DNA of 64,000 bases, from assembly GCF_003233655.1 (NCBI RefSeq), contig NZ_CP029829.1, positions 2,118,978 to 2,182,977 on the forward strand. The letters run 5' to 3'. The stretch is from Azospirillum ramasamyi. Its GTDB lineage: Bacteria; Pseudomonadota; Alphaproteobacteria; Azospirillales; Azospirillaceae. This document shows, piece by piece, positions 1 to 8,718 of this stretch (its first letter is position 1; each line of letters opens with the position of its first letter). The position numbers and the translations under genes are program-made. The notes under the pieces were generated by a model. That model saw nothing but the letters and a program-made list of their open reading frames with translations, was not told the origin of the DNA and did no database searches.

Positions 1-1821
1 GAGGAGCGCGCCCGCTCGCTCGGCCTCGACCCCGACGACCCGCGCCTGCGCCGGACGCTGGAACTGGCGCAGGAGCTGGTCGGCTTTCCCCGCCACCTGT
101 CCCAGCATGTCGGCGGCTTCGTCATCACCCGCGGCCCGCTGTCCGACCTCTGCCCGGTCGCCAATGCCGCGATGGAGGACCGGACCACCATCGAATGGGA
201 CAAGGACGACATCGATGCGCTCGGCATCCTGAAGGTCGACGTGCTGGCGCTGGGCATGCTGACCTGCATCCATCGCGCCTTCGACCTGATCGACCGGGTG
301 CATGGACGGCGCTGGACGCTCGACAGCGTGCCCAAGGAGGATCCGGCGGTCTACGAGATGCTCTGCCGCGCCGACAGCCTGGGCGTCTTCCAGGTCGAAA
401 GCCGTGCGCAGATGAGCATGCTGCCGCGGCTGAAACCGCGGACCTTCTACGATCTGGTGATCGAGGTCGCCATCGTCCGCCCCGGCCCGATCCAGGGCGG
501 CATGGTTCATCCCTATCTGCGCCGCCGCAGCGGGGCGGAGGACATCACCTATCCGATGCCGGCGCTGAAGCCGGTTCTCCGCAAGACGCTGGGCGTGCCG
601 CTGTTCCAGGAACAGGCGATGAAGGTCGCCATGGTCGGCGCCGGCTTCACCGCCGAGGAGGCCGACCAGCTGCGCCGCGCCATGGCCGCCTTCCGCAGGA
701 CGGGCAAGGTGCGCCTGTTCCATGACAAGTTCATCGCCGGCATGACCGCCAACGGCTGCGACCCCGCCTTCGCCGAACGCTGTTTCCAGCAGATCGAGGG
801 CTTCGGCGAATACGGCTTCCCGGAAAGCCATGCCGCCAGCTTCGCGCGGCTGGTCTATGTCTCCGCCTGGATCAAGCGCCACCACCCCGCCATCTTCGCC
901 GCCGCCCTGCTGAACAGCCAGCCCATGGGCTTCTACGCCCCGGCCCAGATCGTCCGCGATGCGCGCGAGCACGGCGTGACGGTCCTGCCGCCCGACGTGA
1001 ACCTGTCGGGATGGGATTGCGCGGTGGAGGTTGCTCCCTCTCCCGTCCCACCCAATTCCCTTCTCCCCCTTGGGGAGAAGGGGATAAGCCTCCGCCTCGG
1101 CCTCCGCCTCATCAAGGGCTTCACCGAAGCCCAGGCCGAGGCCGTCGTCCTGTCCCGCGCCGGCGGCTACCGCGATCCCTACGACCTGTGGCGGCGCGCC
1201 CGCCTACCGGTCTCGGCGCTGGAAAAGCTCGCCCGGGCCGACGCCTTCCGCTCCGTCGGGCTCGACCGCCGGGCGGCGCTGTGGGCGGTGCGGGCGCTGG
1301 GCGACCAGCCGCTGCCGCTGTTCGCGCGGCTCGACGGCCCGATGGCCGAGGAGCCCGAAGCCCCGCTGCCCGCCATGGCGCTGGGGGAGCATGTGGTGAT
1401 GGACTACACCAGCCTGTCGCTGTCGCTGAAGGCCCATCCGCTGTCGCTGCTGCGCGACGGCCTGCCCGGCATCACCCCGGCGGAGCGGCTGGCCCGCACG
1501 CGCGACGGCCGGCGCCTGACCACCGCCGGGCTGGTGCTGGTCCGCCAGCGGCCGGGCAGCGCCGAGGGTGTCGTCTTCATCACGCTGGAGGACGAGACCG
1601 GGATAGCCAACCTCGTCGTCATGCCCGACGCCTTCGAGACCTTCCGCCGCCCGATCATGACCGCGAGGATGATGGCCGCCACCGGCCGGGTGCAGAACCA
1701 CGAGGGGGTTGTGCATCTGCGCGTGGAATCGTTGATCGACCTGACCCATCGGCTGGCCGAGCTGACCGGCGATGACCGCCCCGCCGCCGGCTCCTTCTCC
1801 AAGGGCCGCAATTTTCATTGA
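1..1821 (+). CDS. dnaE2: Error-prone DNA polymerase DnaE2, C-terminal part (5' end outside window)
   Basis: Reading frame 1 is open from the first base, so the gene begins upstream; 606 residues of a protein usually over 1000 long are present. The visible part holds the end of the C-family polymerase core (motifs FQEQAMKVAM and GFPESHAASFARLVY), the helix-hairpin-helix region, and a C-terminal OB-fold (residues about 450-580). DnaE2 (ImuC) performs SOS-induced mutagenic lesion bypass together with ImuB and ImuA. GFPESHAASFA and the OB-fold order are typical of DnaE2 rather than replicative DnaE1. Between residues about 342 and 365 lies a short stretch encoded by a GC-rich palindrome (PSPVPPNSLLPLGEKG) that looks inserted before the conserved segment LRLGLRLIKGF. 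Any imuA/imuB partners next to it would lie outside the window. Confidence 0.93.
   Translation, partial: EERARSLGLDPDDPRLRRTLELAQELVGFPRHLSQHVGGFVITRGPLSDLCPVANAAMEDRTTIEWDKDDIDALGILKVDVLALGMLTCIHRAFDLIDRVHGRRWTLDSVPKEDPAVYEMLCRADSLGVFQVESRAQMSMLPRLKPRTFYDLVIEVAIVRPGPIQGGMVHPYLRRRSGAEDITYPMPALKPVLRKTLGVPLFQEQAMKVAMVGAGFTAEEADQLRRAMAAFRRTGKVRLFHDKFIAGMTANGCDPAFAERCFQQIEGFGEYGFPESHAASFARLVYVSAWIKRHHPAIFAAALLNSQPMGFYAPAQIVRDAREHGVTVLPPDVNLSGWDCAVEVAPSPVPPNSLLPLGEKGISLRLGLRLIKGFTEAQAEAVVLSRAGGYRDPYDLWRRARLPVSALEKLARADAFRSVGLDRRAALWAVRALGDQPLPLFARLDGPMAEEPEAPLPAMALGEHVVMDYTSLSLSLKAHPLSLLRDGLPGITPAERLARTRDGRRLTTAGLVLVRQRPGSAEGVVFITLEDETGIANLVVMPDAFETFRRPIMTARMMAATGRVQNHEGVVHLRVESLIDLTHRLAELTGDDRPAAGSFSKGRNFH
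1058..1083. repeat. C-rich/G-rich hairpin repeat inside dnaE2
   Basis: An inverted repeat (arm CCCTTCTCCCC, loop CTT, arm GGGGAGAAGGG) lies in frame within dnaE2. The same type of hairpin occurs between genes at 5577-5599, 12093-12117, 34443-34470 and 41063-41086, and within imuB near 42700. It encodes proline, serine and glycine-rich residues and leaves the frame open. Confidence 0.6.
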
Positions 1822-1929
1822 AGGGGCTGATTGCTCCTGACATCACGCTGTCAGGATGGGTGTGCTATCAAGAGGGCGTGCCGGCACGAACCACGAACAT
1901 CCCACTCCCCACTGTCAGGAGCAGGTTCC

Positions 1930-2307
1930 ATGAACTACCCGCATGTCGTCACCTGGTTCGAAATCCCCGTCTCCGACCTCGCCCGTGCCGTGCGCTTCTA
2001 CGAGACGGTCTTCGCCATCACCCTGAATCAGGATGCCTGCCCCAGCGGCATGAAGATGGCCGTCTTCCCGGCCGAGAAGGAGGCGGTGAACGGCTGTCTG
2101 GTCCAGCACGAGTCGTGCAAACCCAGCGCCGACGGCACCACCGTCTACCTGAACGGCGGCGACGACCTGTCCGTCCCGCTGGCCCGTGCCGAGCAGGCCG
2201 GCGCCACCATCGTCGTGCCGAAGACGCAGATCTCGCCGGAGATCGGCTATTTCGCCCAGTTCATCGACAGCGAGGGCAACCGGGTCGGCCTCTATTCGAT
2301 GCACTGA
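1930..2307 (+). CDS. VOC family (glyoxalase/bleomycin-resistance fold) protein
   Basis: 125 residues forming one vicinal-oxygen-chelate module: it opens PHVVTWFEIPVSDLARAVRFYE and closes YFAQFIDSEGNRVGLYSMH (quoted in part). The fold pairs beta-alpha-beta units around a metal, and members are dioxygenases, isomerases or antibiotic-binding proteins. The substrate cannot be told from sequence. The ATG at 1930 is chosen because CAGGAGCAGG lies just upstream and the product starts where the family does; longer upstream reading frames have no ribosome site. The WYL-type regulator gene begins only 24 bases after its stop, so the two are probably co-transcribed and the regulator may control this gene. 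Confidence 0.85.
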   Translation: MNYPHVVTWFEIPVSDLARAVRFYETVFAITLNQDACPSGMKMAVFPAEKEAVNGCLVQHESCKPSADGTTVYLNGGDDLSVPLARAEQAGATIVVPKTQISPEIGYFAQFIDSEGNRVGLYSMH

Positions 2308-2331
2308 TCCTGCCGGCCCGGAGCCGCCGCC

Positions 2332-3027
2332 ATGCGCCGCGCCGACCGCCTGTTCCAGATCGTCCAGCATCTCCGCAAGGGGCGGCTGGTGACGGCTGCC
2401 GAGTTGGCGCGCTGCCTGGAGGTGTCGGAGCGCACCGTCTACCGCGACATGCGCGACCTCGCCGCCTCCGGCGTCCCGGTGGAGGGCGAGGCCGGCGTCG
2501 GCTATCTGCTGCGCGACGGCTACGACCTGCCGCCGCTGATGTTCACGCGGGACGAGGTGGAGGCGCTGGTGGTCGGCGCCCGCCTCGCCCGCGCCTGGGT
2601 CGGCGGCGGTCTGGCCGATGCCGCCGCCCGCGCGCTGGACAAGGTGGAGGCGGTGGTGCCGCAGGCGCGGCGGCGAGAGCTGGCCGACAGCCGGATCTTC
2701 GTCCCCGACTTCTCCTTCCCCGCCCCCCTGCGCGAGCGGATGGACGTGCTGCGTTGCGCCATCAACGCCAGGCGCGTCGTGCTGTTCGACTACCGGCGCG
2801 AGGACGGCACCCATTCCGCCCGCGCGGTCCAGCCTCTGGGCCTGTTCTTCTGGGGCCGCGTCTGGACGCTGGGCGCGTGGTGCGAGCTGCGGGAGGAGTT
2901 CCGCAGCTTCCGCATCGACCGCATGGAGACCCTGATGGCTCTGGAGCGCCGGTTCGACGAACTCCCCGGCCGCGGCCTGGAGGACTATCTCGCCCTCTCG
3001 CACGAGGAGAGCTGTCCGCAGGGGTGA
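2332..3027 (+). CDS. YafY-type transcriptional regulator (DeoR-like HTH + WYL domain)
   Basis: 231 residues. Residues 1-60 form a winged helix-turn-helix (RADRLFQIVQHLR, then AAELARCLEVSERTVYRDMR). Residues about 130-225 form a WYL domain, with RRVVLFDYR and the LGLFFWGRVWTLGAWCELR stretch typical of YafY relatives. WYL domains bind small ligands or nucleic acids and tune the attached DNA-binding domain. It follows the VOC gene closely on the same strand, the common arrangement in which a YafY regulator is paired with a glyoxalase-like gene. Ligand and target are unknown. Confidence 0.85.
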   Translation: MRRADRLFQIVQHLRKGRLVTAAELARCLEVSERTVYRDMRDLAASGVPVEGEAGVGYLLRDGYDLPPLMFTRDEVEALVVGARLARAWVGGGLADAAARALDKVEAVVPQARRRELADSRIFVPDFSFPAPLRERMDVLRCAINARRVVLFDYRREDGTHSARAVQPLGLFFWGRVWTLGAWCELREEFRSFRIDRMETLMALERRFDELPGRGLEDYLALSHEESCPQG

Positions 3028-3044
3028 AGGCCGTCCGTGCCCCT

Positions 3045-3500
3045 TCACTCAACCAGCCTGATCTCCGTCGTCACCACGCCCGAGGCGCCGACCGGCACCG
3101 CATAGTCGTCGAATTTCGGCGGGCCGAAGCTGCCGCGGGCGGAGCGGCTGAAGCCGTGCGGTTCGGCGGGGATGCCGAACAGGCCGGTGGCGAGTTCCCC
3201 GTCGTTGTCCAGATCCTGGAAGGCGATCAGACCATAGCGCCCGGCCGGCAGGTCGGGGAAGACCGCGACCAGCTCCGTCCCCACCGCCGCGGCGAAATAG
3301 CCGGCGCGCGGCGCCTTCGCCGCCTGCGCCTCGGCGCTGTCGAACAGCGCGATCATCACCTTGCCCTGATTGGGCTTGACGTTGCGGACGGTTGCGCGAA
3401 GCTCCCCGGCGGAGGCCGTTCCCGCAGCGGCCAGCGCCAGCAGCGTCACCGGGGCGATCATCCTTGCAAAGCTATGCGCGAACCAACGGCGTGACTTCAT
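3045..3500 (-). CDS. DUF2141 domain-containing secreted protein
   Basis: 151 residues. An N-terminal signal peptide (residues 1-32, hydrophobic stretch MIAPVTLLALAAAG, cleavage likely after ASA) precedes a DUF2141 domain (GELRATVRNVKPNQGKVMIA; AFQDLDNDGELATGLFGIP). DUF2141 proteins are small beta-sandwich exported proteins of unknown function. The frame stays open far upstream, but the signal peptide fixes the start at 3500; the extension would run antisense through the LytTR gene. It is convergent with the WYL regulator and divergent from the LytTR gene. Confidence 0.85.
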   Translation of the reverse strand: MKSRRWFAHSFARMIAPVTLLALAAAGTASAGELRATVRNVKPNQGKVMIALFDSAEAQAAKAPRAGYFAAAVGTELVAVFPDLPAGRYGLIAFQDLDNDGELATGLFGIPAEPHGFSRSARGSFGPPKFDDYAVPVGASGVVTTEIRLVE

Positions 3501-3545
3501 TCCCCGATCCTTCCTGGCGGCTCCCGGCCGGCCGGGCAGCGCGCG

Positions 3546-4394
3546 ATGCGTGACGCGACCGTGCCGGACGGCGCCGCCTCCACCCCGCCCGTTCCCTACG
3601 GGCGGCGCATGCTGCGCCGGCGCCTGCCGCTGCTGGCGGGTTCCGCCCTGGCATTGGCTCTGCTGGGGCCGTTCGGCACATTTCGCGAAATGGGGCTTCT
3701 CCCGCGTCTTGGCTACTGGGGCGGGCTGATTACAACCGGCTGGTCGATGTTCGAGTTGGTGGTGCTGGTCGCCCGCCGGGTCCTGCCGAACCTGGAGCGC
3801 ACATGGCCGCTGATGCTGGCCGCGGCCTACCTGACCGTCTGCGTCCTGCAGACCCTGGCGGTCGCCCTGCTGGAAAACCGGCTGCGCGGCCAGGATTTCC
3901 TCACCCCCGCCGGTCTGGCCGAACTGTTCGGCTATGTCCTGGTCATCACCACCCTGGTGTCGGCCCTGCCGGTGTGGCTGGAATTGCGGGAGCAGGGCAT
4001 CCTCGGCCAACTCCCGCCTGCCCCGCCCGCCCCTGCCATCGGCGGCGACCCGGCCGCACCCCGTCCCGCCCCCTTCCTCGACCGCATCCCCGCGAGGCTG
4101 GGGCGCGACCTGCTGGCGCTGGAGATGGAGGACCATTACGTCCGCGTCCACACCGCGCTGGGCAGCGACCTGATCCTGATGCGGATGCGCGACGCGGTGG
4201 CGGAACTGGCGGGCATCGACGGGCGGCAGGTCCACCGCTCCTATTGGGTCGCCGCCTCGGCGGTGACGGCGGTGGAGCGCAAGCCGGACGGCAAGCTGTC
4301 TCTGCGCCTGACCAACGGCCTGCTGGTCCCGGTCAGCCGTACCCACGCGCCCTCGGTGCGCGCCGCCGGCTGGACCGAGAAGGCCGTTTCCTAA
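3546..4394 (+). CDS. Membrane-anchored LytTR-domain DNA-binding protein
   Basis: 282 residues. The first 145 residues carry about four transmembrane segments (LLAGSALALALLGPFG; WGGLITTGWSMFELVVLVA; LMLAAAYLTVCVLQTLAVA; LFGYVLVITTLVSALPVWL). A Pro/Ala linker follows, then a LytTR DNA-binding domain at about 185-278 (LLALEMEDHYVRVHT; RQVHRSYWVAASAV). There is no receiver domain, so signal input presumably comes through the membrane part. LytTR regulators bind imperfect direct repeats in promoters. The stop codon TAA is the first three bases of the 115-bp mosaic repeat. The target genes are unknown; the divergent DUF2141 gene is a candidate by position only. Confidence 0.85.
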   Translation: MRDATVPDGAASTPPVPYGRRMLRRRLPLLAGSALALALLGPFGTFREMGLLPRLGYWGGLITTGWSMFELVVLVARRVLPNLERTWPLMLAAAYLTVCVLQTLAVALLENRLRGQDFLTPAGLAELFGYVLVITTLVSALPVWLELREQGILGQLPPAPPAPAIGGDPAAPRPAPFLDRIPARLGRDLLALEMEDHYVRVHTALGSDLILMRMRDAVAELAGIDGRQVHRSYWVAASAVTAVERKPDGKLSLRLTNGLLVPVSRTHAPSVRAAGWTEKAVS

Positions 4395-4506
4395 AGCGAA
4401 TTTGCATTCGCTTTAGATTGATATGACCTCACTCGCCGCTCTCACTTCGGCCGCATGAGCGGCCGGGACCGCAGTCGCGGTCCAAAGCGGATGGCAATCC
4501 GCTTTA
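4392..4506. repeat. 115-bp mosaic palindromic element, copy 1
   Basis: The element consists of successive hairpins: AAAGCGAAT/ATTCGCTTT, CGGCCGCATGAGCGGCCG, GGACCGC/GCGGTCC and AAAGCGGAT/AATCCGCTTT. Its reverse complement recurs at 11958-12072 with 103 of 115 positions matching by hand count. The left end TAA is the stop of the LytTR gene, and the right end TTA supplies the stop of gpsA on the other strand. Confidence 0.85.
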
Positions 4507-5523
4507 AACCCCTTCTCCGCGGAAGGGACGGGACAGCAGCCCGTCGATGGTCTCGTCCAGCCCGGCGCCGCGGTTCAGGATGGCGTCGACCGCCGTGCAG
4601 ATCGGCATGTCGACGCCCAGCTTCGTCGCCAGCCCGACCACCGCGGCGGCGGTGTAGACGCCTTCCGCCACCGACCGGCGCACCGCCAGGATCTCGGCCA
4701 GCGCCTTGCCCTCGCCCAGCGCCGCCCCCAGCGACATGTTGCGCGACTGCAGGCTGGAGCAGGTCAGCGTCAGGTCGCCCAGCCCCGACAGCCCCATCAG
4801 CGTCTCCGCCCGGCCGCCGAGCGCCAGCGCCAGCCGGGTGATCTCCGCCAGCCCGCGGGTGATCAGCGCGGCGCGGGCATTGTCGCCCAGCCGCCGCCCC
4901 TCGACCACGCCGCAGGCGATGGCCAGCACATTCTTCACCGCCCCGCCGATCTGCGAGCCGACGACGTCGTCCGAGCGGTAGGGCCGGAAGGTGCGGCTGC
5001 CCAGCGCCGCGACCAGAGCCGTGCCGAGCGACTCGTCGGCGCAGGCCAGCGTCACCGCCGTCGGCAACCCGCGCGCCACCTCCGCCGCGAAGGTCGGGCC
5101 GGACAGGATCGCCACCGGATTTCCGCCCGGCAGGGAGGCGGCGACCGCCTCGCTCATCAGCGCGTGGCTGTCCAGTTCGATCCCCTTGGCGCAGACCACG
5201 ACGGGGGCGCCCGGTTTCAGCAGCGGCGCCATCCGCGCGGTGACGCTGCGCGCATGCTGGGCCGGCGACACCAGCAGCACCGCGTCGCAATCGCCGAGAT
5301 CGGCCAGTTCACCGGTGACCCGCAGCGCGTCGGGCAGCGGCACGCCGGGCAGGTAATCGCGGTTCTCGCGGCGGATGCTCATCGCCTCCACCACCGCCGG
5401 CTCGCGCGCCCACAGCCAGGTCTCGCGCCCGGCCCGCAAGGCCGCCAGGGCCAGCGCCGTCCCCCAGGCGCCACCGCCGACGACACCGATGCGGTTGAGA
5501 GGGGAGGAGGGCACGGCACTCAT
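4504..5523 (-). CDS. gpsA: Glycerol-3-phosphate dehydrogenase [NAD(P)+]
   Basis: 339 residues, the usual length. It interconverts dihydroxyacetone phosphate and sn-glycerol 3-phosphate in the cytoplasm, providing the backbone of phospholipids. The N-terminal Rossmann motif is GVVGGGAWGTALALAALRAG; the catalytic-lysine region is GGAVKNVLAIACGVVEGRRL and the C-terminal substrate domain contains SGLGDLTLTC. The start is set by MSAVPSSPLNRIGVVGGG. Its TAA stop is formed by the edge of the 115-bp repeat. It lies 91 bases downstream of tsaD on the same strand, a frequent tsaD-gpsA pairing in alphaproteobacteria, and a hairpin repeat sits between them. Confidence 0.96.
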   Translation of the reverse strand: MSAVPSSPLNRIGVVGGGAWGTALALAALRAGRETWLWAREPAVVEAMSIRRENRDYLPGVPLPDALRVTGELADLGDCDAVLLVSPAQHARSVTARMAPLLKPGAPVVVCAKGIELDSHALMSEAVAASLPGGNPVAILSGPTFAAEVARGLPTAVTLACADESLGTALVAALGSRTFRPYRSDDVVGSQIGGAVKNVLAIACGVVEGRRLGDNARAALITRGLAEITRLALALGGRAETLMGLSGLGDLTLTCSSLQSRNMSLGAALGEGKALAEILAVRRSVAEGVYTAAAVVGLATKLGVDMPICTAVDAILNRGAGLDETIDGLLSRPFRGEGV

Positions 5524-5576
5524 GGCATTTCACTCACGCTAAGGAAACGATCACCAAAGCGATCACGCCCCCCTCT

Positions 5577-5599
5577 CCCTCTCCCCAGGGGGAGAGGGG
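5577..5599. repeat. C-rich/G-rich hairpin repeat between tsaD and gpsA
   Basis: CCCTCTCCCC, one base, then GGGGGAGAGGGG: a nearly perfect hairpin in the 91-base gap between the two genes. It belongs to the same family as the hairpins at 1058, 12093, 34443, 41063 and 42698. Confidence 0.65.
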
Positions 5600-5614
5600 A
5601 TGTAAGGATGCGTT

Positions 5615-6688
5615 TCACGCCTTCACCCCTGCCCCGACCCCGGCGCGTCCGATCACCGGCGCGGCGGTGGGGTCCAGCGGCCAGCGCGGGCGGGGGGCGA
5701 AGTTCAGCGGGTCGCTCTCGCCCAGCCGGAAGCGCTCGATCCCGGCCCAGGCGATCATCGCCGCGTTGTCGGTGCACAGGCGCAGCGGCGGCGCGACGAA
5801 CTGCATGCGCTGCTTCTCCGCCAGGGTCGACAGCCGGCTGCGGATCGCCTTGTTGGCGGCGACGCCGCCGGCGACCACCAGGGCACCGCCCTGCGGATGA
5901 TCCTCCCTGAAGCGGCGGATGGCGCGGGCGCAGCGATCGGCCAGCACCTCCGCCACCGTCGACTGGAAGGCGGCGGCGAGGTCGTCGCGGTCGGCTTCCG
6001 AAAGCACGCCGCCCAACTCCTCCACATGCCGCCGCACCGCGGTCTTCAGCCCGGAGAAGGAGAAATCGCAGCCCGGACGGCCCAGCATCGGCCGCGGCAG
6101 CTCGAAGCGCGCCGGGTTGGCCGCACGCGCCGCCGCCTTCTCCACCAGCGGCCCGCCGGGATAGCCCAGCCCCAGCAGCTTGGCGGTCTTGTCGAACGCC
6201 TCGCCCACCGCGTCGTCGATGGTGGTGCCGAGACGGCGGTAGCGCCCGACCCCCTCCACCGCCAGCAGCTGGCAATGACCGCCCGACACCAGCAGCAGCA
6301 GGTAGGGAAAAGCGACGTCGTCGGTCAGCCGCGCGGTCAGCGCGTGGCCTTCCAGATGGTTGACGGCGATGAAGGGCAGACCGCGCGCCGCGGCGATGGC
6401 CTTGGCGGTCATCACGCCGACGATGACGCCGCCGATCAGCCCCGGCCCGCCGGTGGCCGCCACCGCGTCGAGGTCGCCGAAGCCGATCCCGGCCTCGTCC
6501 ATGGCACGGCGGATCAGACCGTCCAGATGTTCCAGATGGGCGCGGGCGGCGATCTCCGGGACCACCCCGCCATAGGGCGTGTGGTCGTCCAACTGCGACA
6601 GCACGACGTCGGCGCGGATCTCGCGCGCGTCAGTGACGACTGCGGCGGCCGTCTCGTCGCAGCTCGTTTCGATTCCAAGAACGATCAT
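5615..6688 (-). CDS. tsaD: tRNA N6-adenosine threonylcarbamoyltransferase
   Basis: 357 residues of the Kae1/TsaD family. It transfers threonylcarbamoyl from TC-AMP to A37 of tRNAs reading ANN codons, working with TsaB, TsaE and TsaC, which are not in this window. Visible marks are the start [18 protein letters not shown], the metal-binding [12 protein letters not shown], the glycine-rich [13 protein letters not shown] and the C-terminal ATPase motif [16 protein letters not shown]. It is divergent from hemC, with a 159-base shared promoter region, and is followed by gpsA. Confidence 0.97.
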   Translation of the reverse strand: MIVLGIETSCDETAAAVVTDAREIRADVVLSQLDDHTPYGGVVPEIAARAHLEHLDGLIRRAMDEAGIGFGDLDAVAATGGPGLIGGVIVGVMTAKAIAAARGLPFIAVNHLEGHALTARLTDDVAFPYLLLLVSGGHCQLLAVEGVGRYRRLGTTIDDAVGEAFDKTAKLLGLGYPGGPLVEKAAARAANPARFELPRPMLGRPGCDFSFSGLKTAVRRHVEELGGVLSEADRDDLAAAFQSTVAEVLADRCARAIRRFREDHPQGGALVVAGGVAANKAIRSRLSTLAEKQRMQFVAPPLRLCTDNAAMIAWAGIERFRLGESDPLNFAPRPRWPLDPTAAPVIGRAGVGAGVKA

Positions 6689-6847
6689 GGCGCCAAACTA
6701 GCCGCCTTGGCCGTCCGGGTACAGGATGGAGTTTGCGCGCGGGCGGGTGCGGGAATGCGGGCGCGTGGAATTTGATCAGCCTCAATCTTATGTATGAGGG
6801 GTAGACGAATCCTTGCAAAGCTGCGCGGATCCCCTAGAACACGCCCT

Positions 6848-7786
6848 ATGACGACCCACCCGCTCCGTATCGGGACGCGCGGCAGCCCGCTGGCGCTGGC
6901 GCAGGCCCATGAAACCCGCGACCGCCTGATCGCCGCCCACCCGCATCTGGCCGCTCCCGGCGCCATCGAAATCGTCGCCCTCAAGACCACCGGCGACCGC
7001 ATCCTCGACCGCACCCTGGCGGAAGCGGGCGGCAAGGGCCTGTTCACCAAGGAACTGGAGGAGGCGCTGTTCGACGGCCGCGCCGACCTCGCCGTCCATT
7101 CGATGAAGGACGTGCCGACCCAGCTTCCCGACGGGCTGGAGATCGCCACCATGCTGCCGCGCGAAGATCCGCGCGACGCCTTCTTCTCCCGCGACGGCGG
7201 CGGTCTGGCCGATCTGCCGGCCGGCGCCGTGGTCGGCACCGCCGGCCTGCGCCGCCAGGCCCAGGTTCTTGAACTGCGCCCCGACCTGAAGATCTTCCCG
7301 CTGCGCGGCAACGTGCAGACCCGCCTGTCCAAGCTGGACGCCGGCGAGGTCGACGCCACCCTGCTCGCGCTGGCCGGCCTGCGCCGCCTCGGTCTGACCG
7401 ACCGCATCACCGCCGTGCTGGAACCCGAGACCATGCTGCCGGCGGTCGCCCAGGGCGCCATCGGCATCGAGATCCGCAGCGATGACGCCACCACCCGCGC
7501 CCTGCTGGCCCCGCTGAACTGCGCGGTCACCACCGTCCGGGTCACGGCGGAGCGCGCGCTGCTGGCCGCGCTGGACGGCTCCTGCCGCACCCCCATCGCC
7601 GCGCTGGCGATGCTTGACGGCGACGACCTGCATCTGCGGGCCAAGGTGCTGTCCTATGACGGCCGAACCATCTTCCGGGCCGAACGCCGCGGCAAGGCGG
7701 CCGACGCCGAGTCGCTGGGTGCCGATGCCGGGGCCGAGATCCGGGCGCAGTTGCCGCCCGGTTTCTTCGCCGCCGCGCCGCACTGA
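6848..7786 (+). CDS. hemC: Hydroxymethylbilane synthase (porphobilinogen deaminase)
   Basis: 312 residues. It joins four porphobilinogens into hydroxymethylbilane, the linear precursor of all tetrapyrroles. Domain marks are the N-terminal [14 protein letters not shown], the Arg-rich substrate region [18 protein letters not shown] and the dipyrromethane-cofactor cysteine in [12 protein letters not shown] near residue 245. The start [12 protein letters not shown] is chosen because the upstream in-frame ATG at 6794 would add residues the family lacks. It leads the group hemC-hemD-Mic60-like-hemY, with a 25-base gap to hemD. Confidence 0.97.
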   Translation: MTTHPLRIGTRGSPLALAQAHETRDRLIAAHPHLAAPGAIEIVALKTTGDRILDRTLAEAGGKGLFTKELEEALFDGRADLAVHSMKDVPTQLPDGLEIATMLPREDPRDAFFSRDGGGLADLPAGAVVGTAGLRRQAQVLELRPDLKIFPLRGNVQTRLSKLDAGEVDATLLALAGLRRLGLTDRITAVLEPETMLPAVAQGAIGIEIRSDDATTRALLAPLNCAVTTVRVTAERALLAALDGSCRTPIAALAMLDGDDLHLRAKVLSYDGRTIFRAERRGKAADAESLGADAGAEIRAQLPPGFFAAAPH

Positions 7787-7811
7787 CCCCTCCCACCGGC
7801 AGGTTTTCCGT

Positions 7812-8582
7812 ATGACGGGAAAACAGCCCGACCCCACATTCCCGCCCCGCCGTACGCGTCTTCTGGTGACGCGTCCGGCGAAGGATGCCGAGCCGCTGGT
7901 CCGCCGGCTGGAGGCGCTCGGCTTCGACGCGGTGGTCGAACCCATGCTGTCGATGGTTTGGCTCGACGGCCCGGAGCCGGACCTGTCCGACGTACAGGCC
8001 CTGCTGTTCACCAGCGCGAACGGCGTACGCGCCTATGCCAAACGTACGAACCGCCGCGACCGTCCGGTGCAGGCCGTCGGCGACGCCACGGCGCGGGCGG
8101 CGCGGGCGGCCGGATTCGAGCAGGTCGACAGCGCGTCGGGCGACGTGTACGCGCTGGCCGACCGGGTCCGCCGCCTGCTCGATCCGTCCGCCGGTACGCT
8201 TCTCCATGTGGCGGGAAGCAAGGTGGCGGGCGACCTCGGCGGCATGCTGGCAAGCTCGGGCTTCACGCTGCGGCGCAGCGTAATGTACGACGCCGTACCC
8301 GCGCTAACCCTGTCGGACGATACCGCGACATATTTGCGTACGTCGGCTCTCGACGGTGTGTTGTTTTTCTCTCCCCGTACCGCGGTTTCCTTTGTTAGGC
8401 TGCTGGCCGAGGCGGGGCTGGTCGACTGTTGTCGTACGGTCGATGCGTTCTGCCTCAGCCCCGCGGTCGCGGAGGCTGCCCGTACGTACGGCGACGAGGG
8501 AGTGACGCCGTGGCGAAGCGTACGGGTGGCGGCCAGACCGGAGCAGGACTCCCTGCTCGATCTGTTGCCGGTCGCCGGATAA
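7812..8582 (+). CDS. hemD: Uroporphyrinogen-III synthase
   Basis: 256 residues. It cyclises hydroxymethylbilane with inversion of ring D to give uroporphyrinogen III. The family diverges strongly; the supporting marks are RLLVTRPAKDAEPLVRRLEA at the start, LLFTSANGVRAYA, the second-domain FFSPRTAVSFVRLL and the position directly after hemC. The start at 7812 gives the usual length. The DNA is odd: GTAC tetramers, mostly as CGTAC, occur 14 times inside the gene and again just downstream, and they fall in more than one codon phase. They force CGT, GTA and TAC codons that the neighbouring genes use less. Confidence 0.93.
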   Translation: MTGKQPDPTFPPRRTRLLVTRPAKDAEPLVRRLEALGFDAVVEPMLSMVWLDGPEPDLSDVQALLFTSANGVRAYAKRTNRRDRPVQAVGDATARAARAAGFEQVDSASGDVYALADRVRRLLDPSAGTLLHVAGSKVAGDLGGMLASSGFTLRRSVMYDAVPALTLSDDTATYLRTSALDGVLFFSPRTAVSFVRLLAEAGLVDCCRTVDAFCLSPAVAEAARTYGDEGVTPWRSVRVAARPEQDSLLDLLPVAG

Positions 8583-8713
8583 CCCCGGCGCGGTCCGGCC
8601 GTACGGCTTACACCCCGGAGTCATTCCGGGTGGGTAGGTCAGCCGTACGGGGGACGAGGGGGACCGGTCAGGGGGCTGTGACGTTAAGACGAACAACAGC
8701 GAACCGAAGGTAC
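7852..8713. other. Dense cluster of GTAC tetramers across hemD and its 3' flank
   Basis: GTAC occurs at 7852, 7992, 8025, 8044, 8145, 8194, 8285, 8295, 8338, 8377, 8434, 8482, 8486, 8520, 8601, 8645 and 8710, which is 17 in 862 bases. Elsewhere in the window it appears about once every few kilobases by eye. The flank at 8598-8652 holds two GCCGTACGG copies around a hairpin at 8611-8632 (CACCCCGGA/TTCCGGGTG). Confidence 0.7.
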
Positions 8714-8718
8714 AGCCC

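Noticed and set aside
3501..4346. N-terminal extension of the DUF2141 gene to 433 residues
   Set aside because: The extension lies antisense to the LytTR gene and sits before a good signal peptide, so the short form is the real gene.
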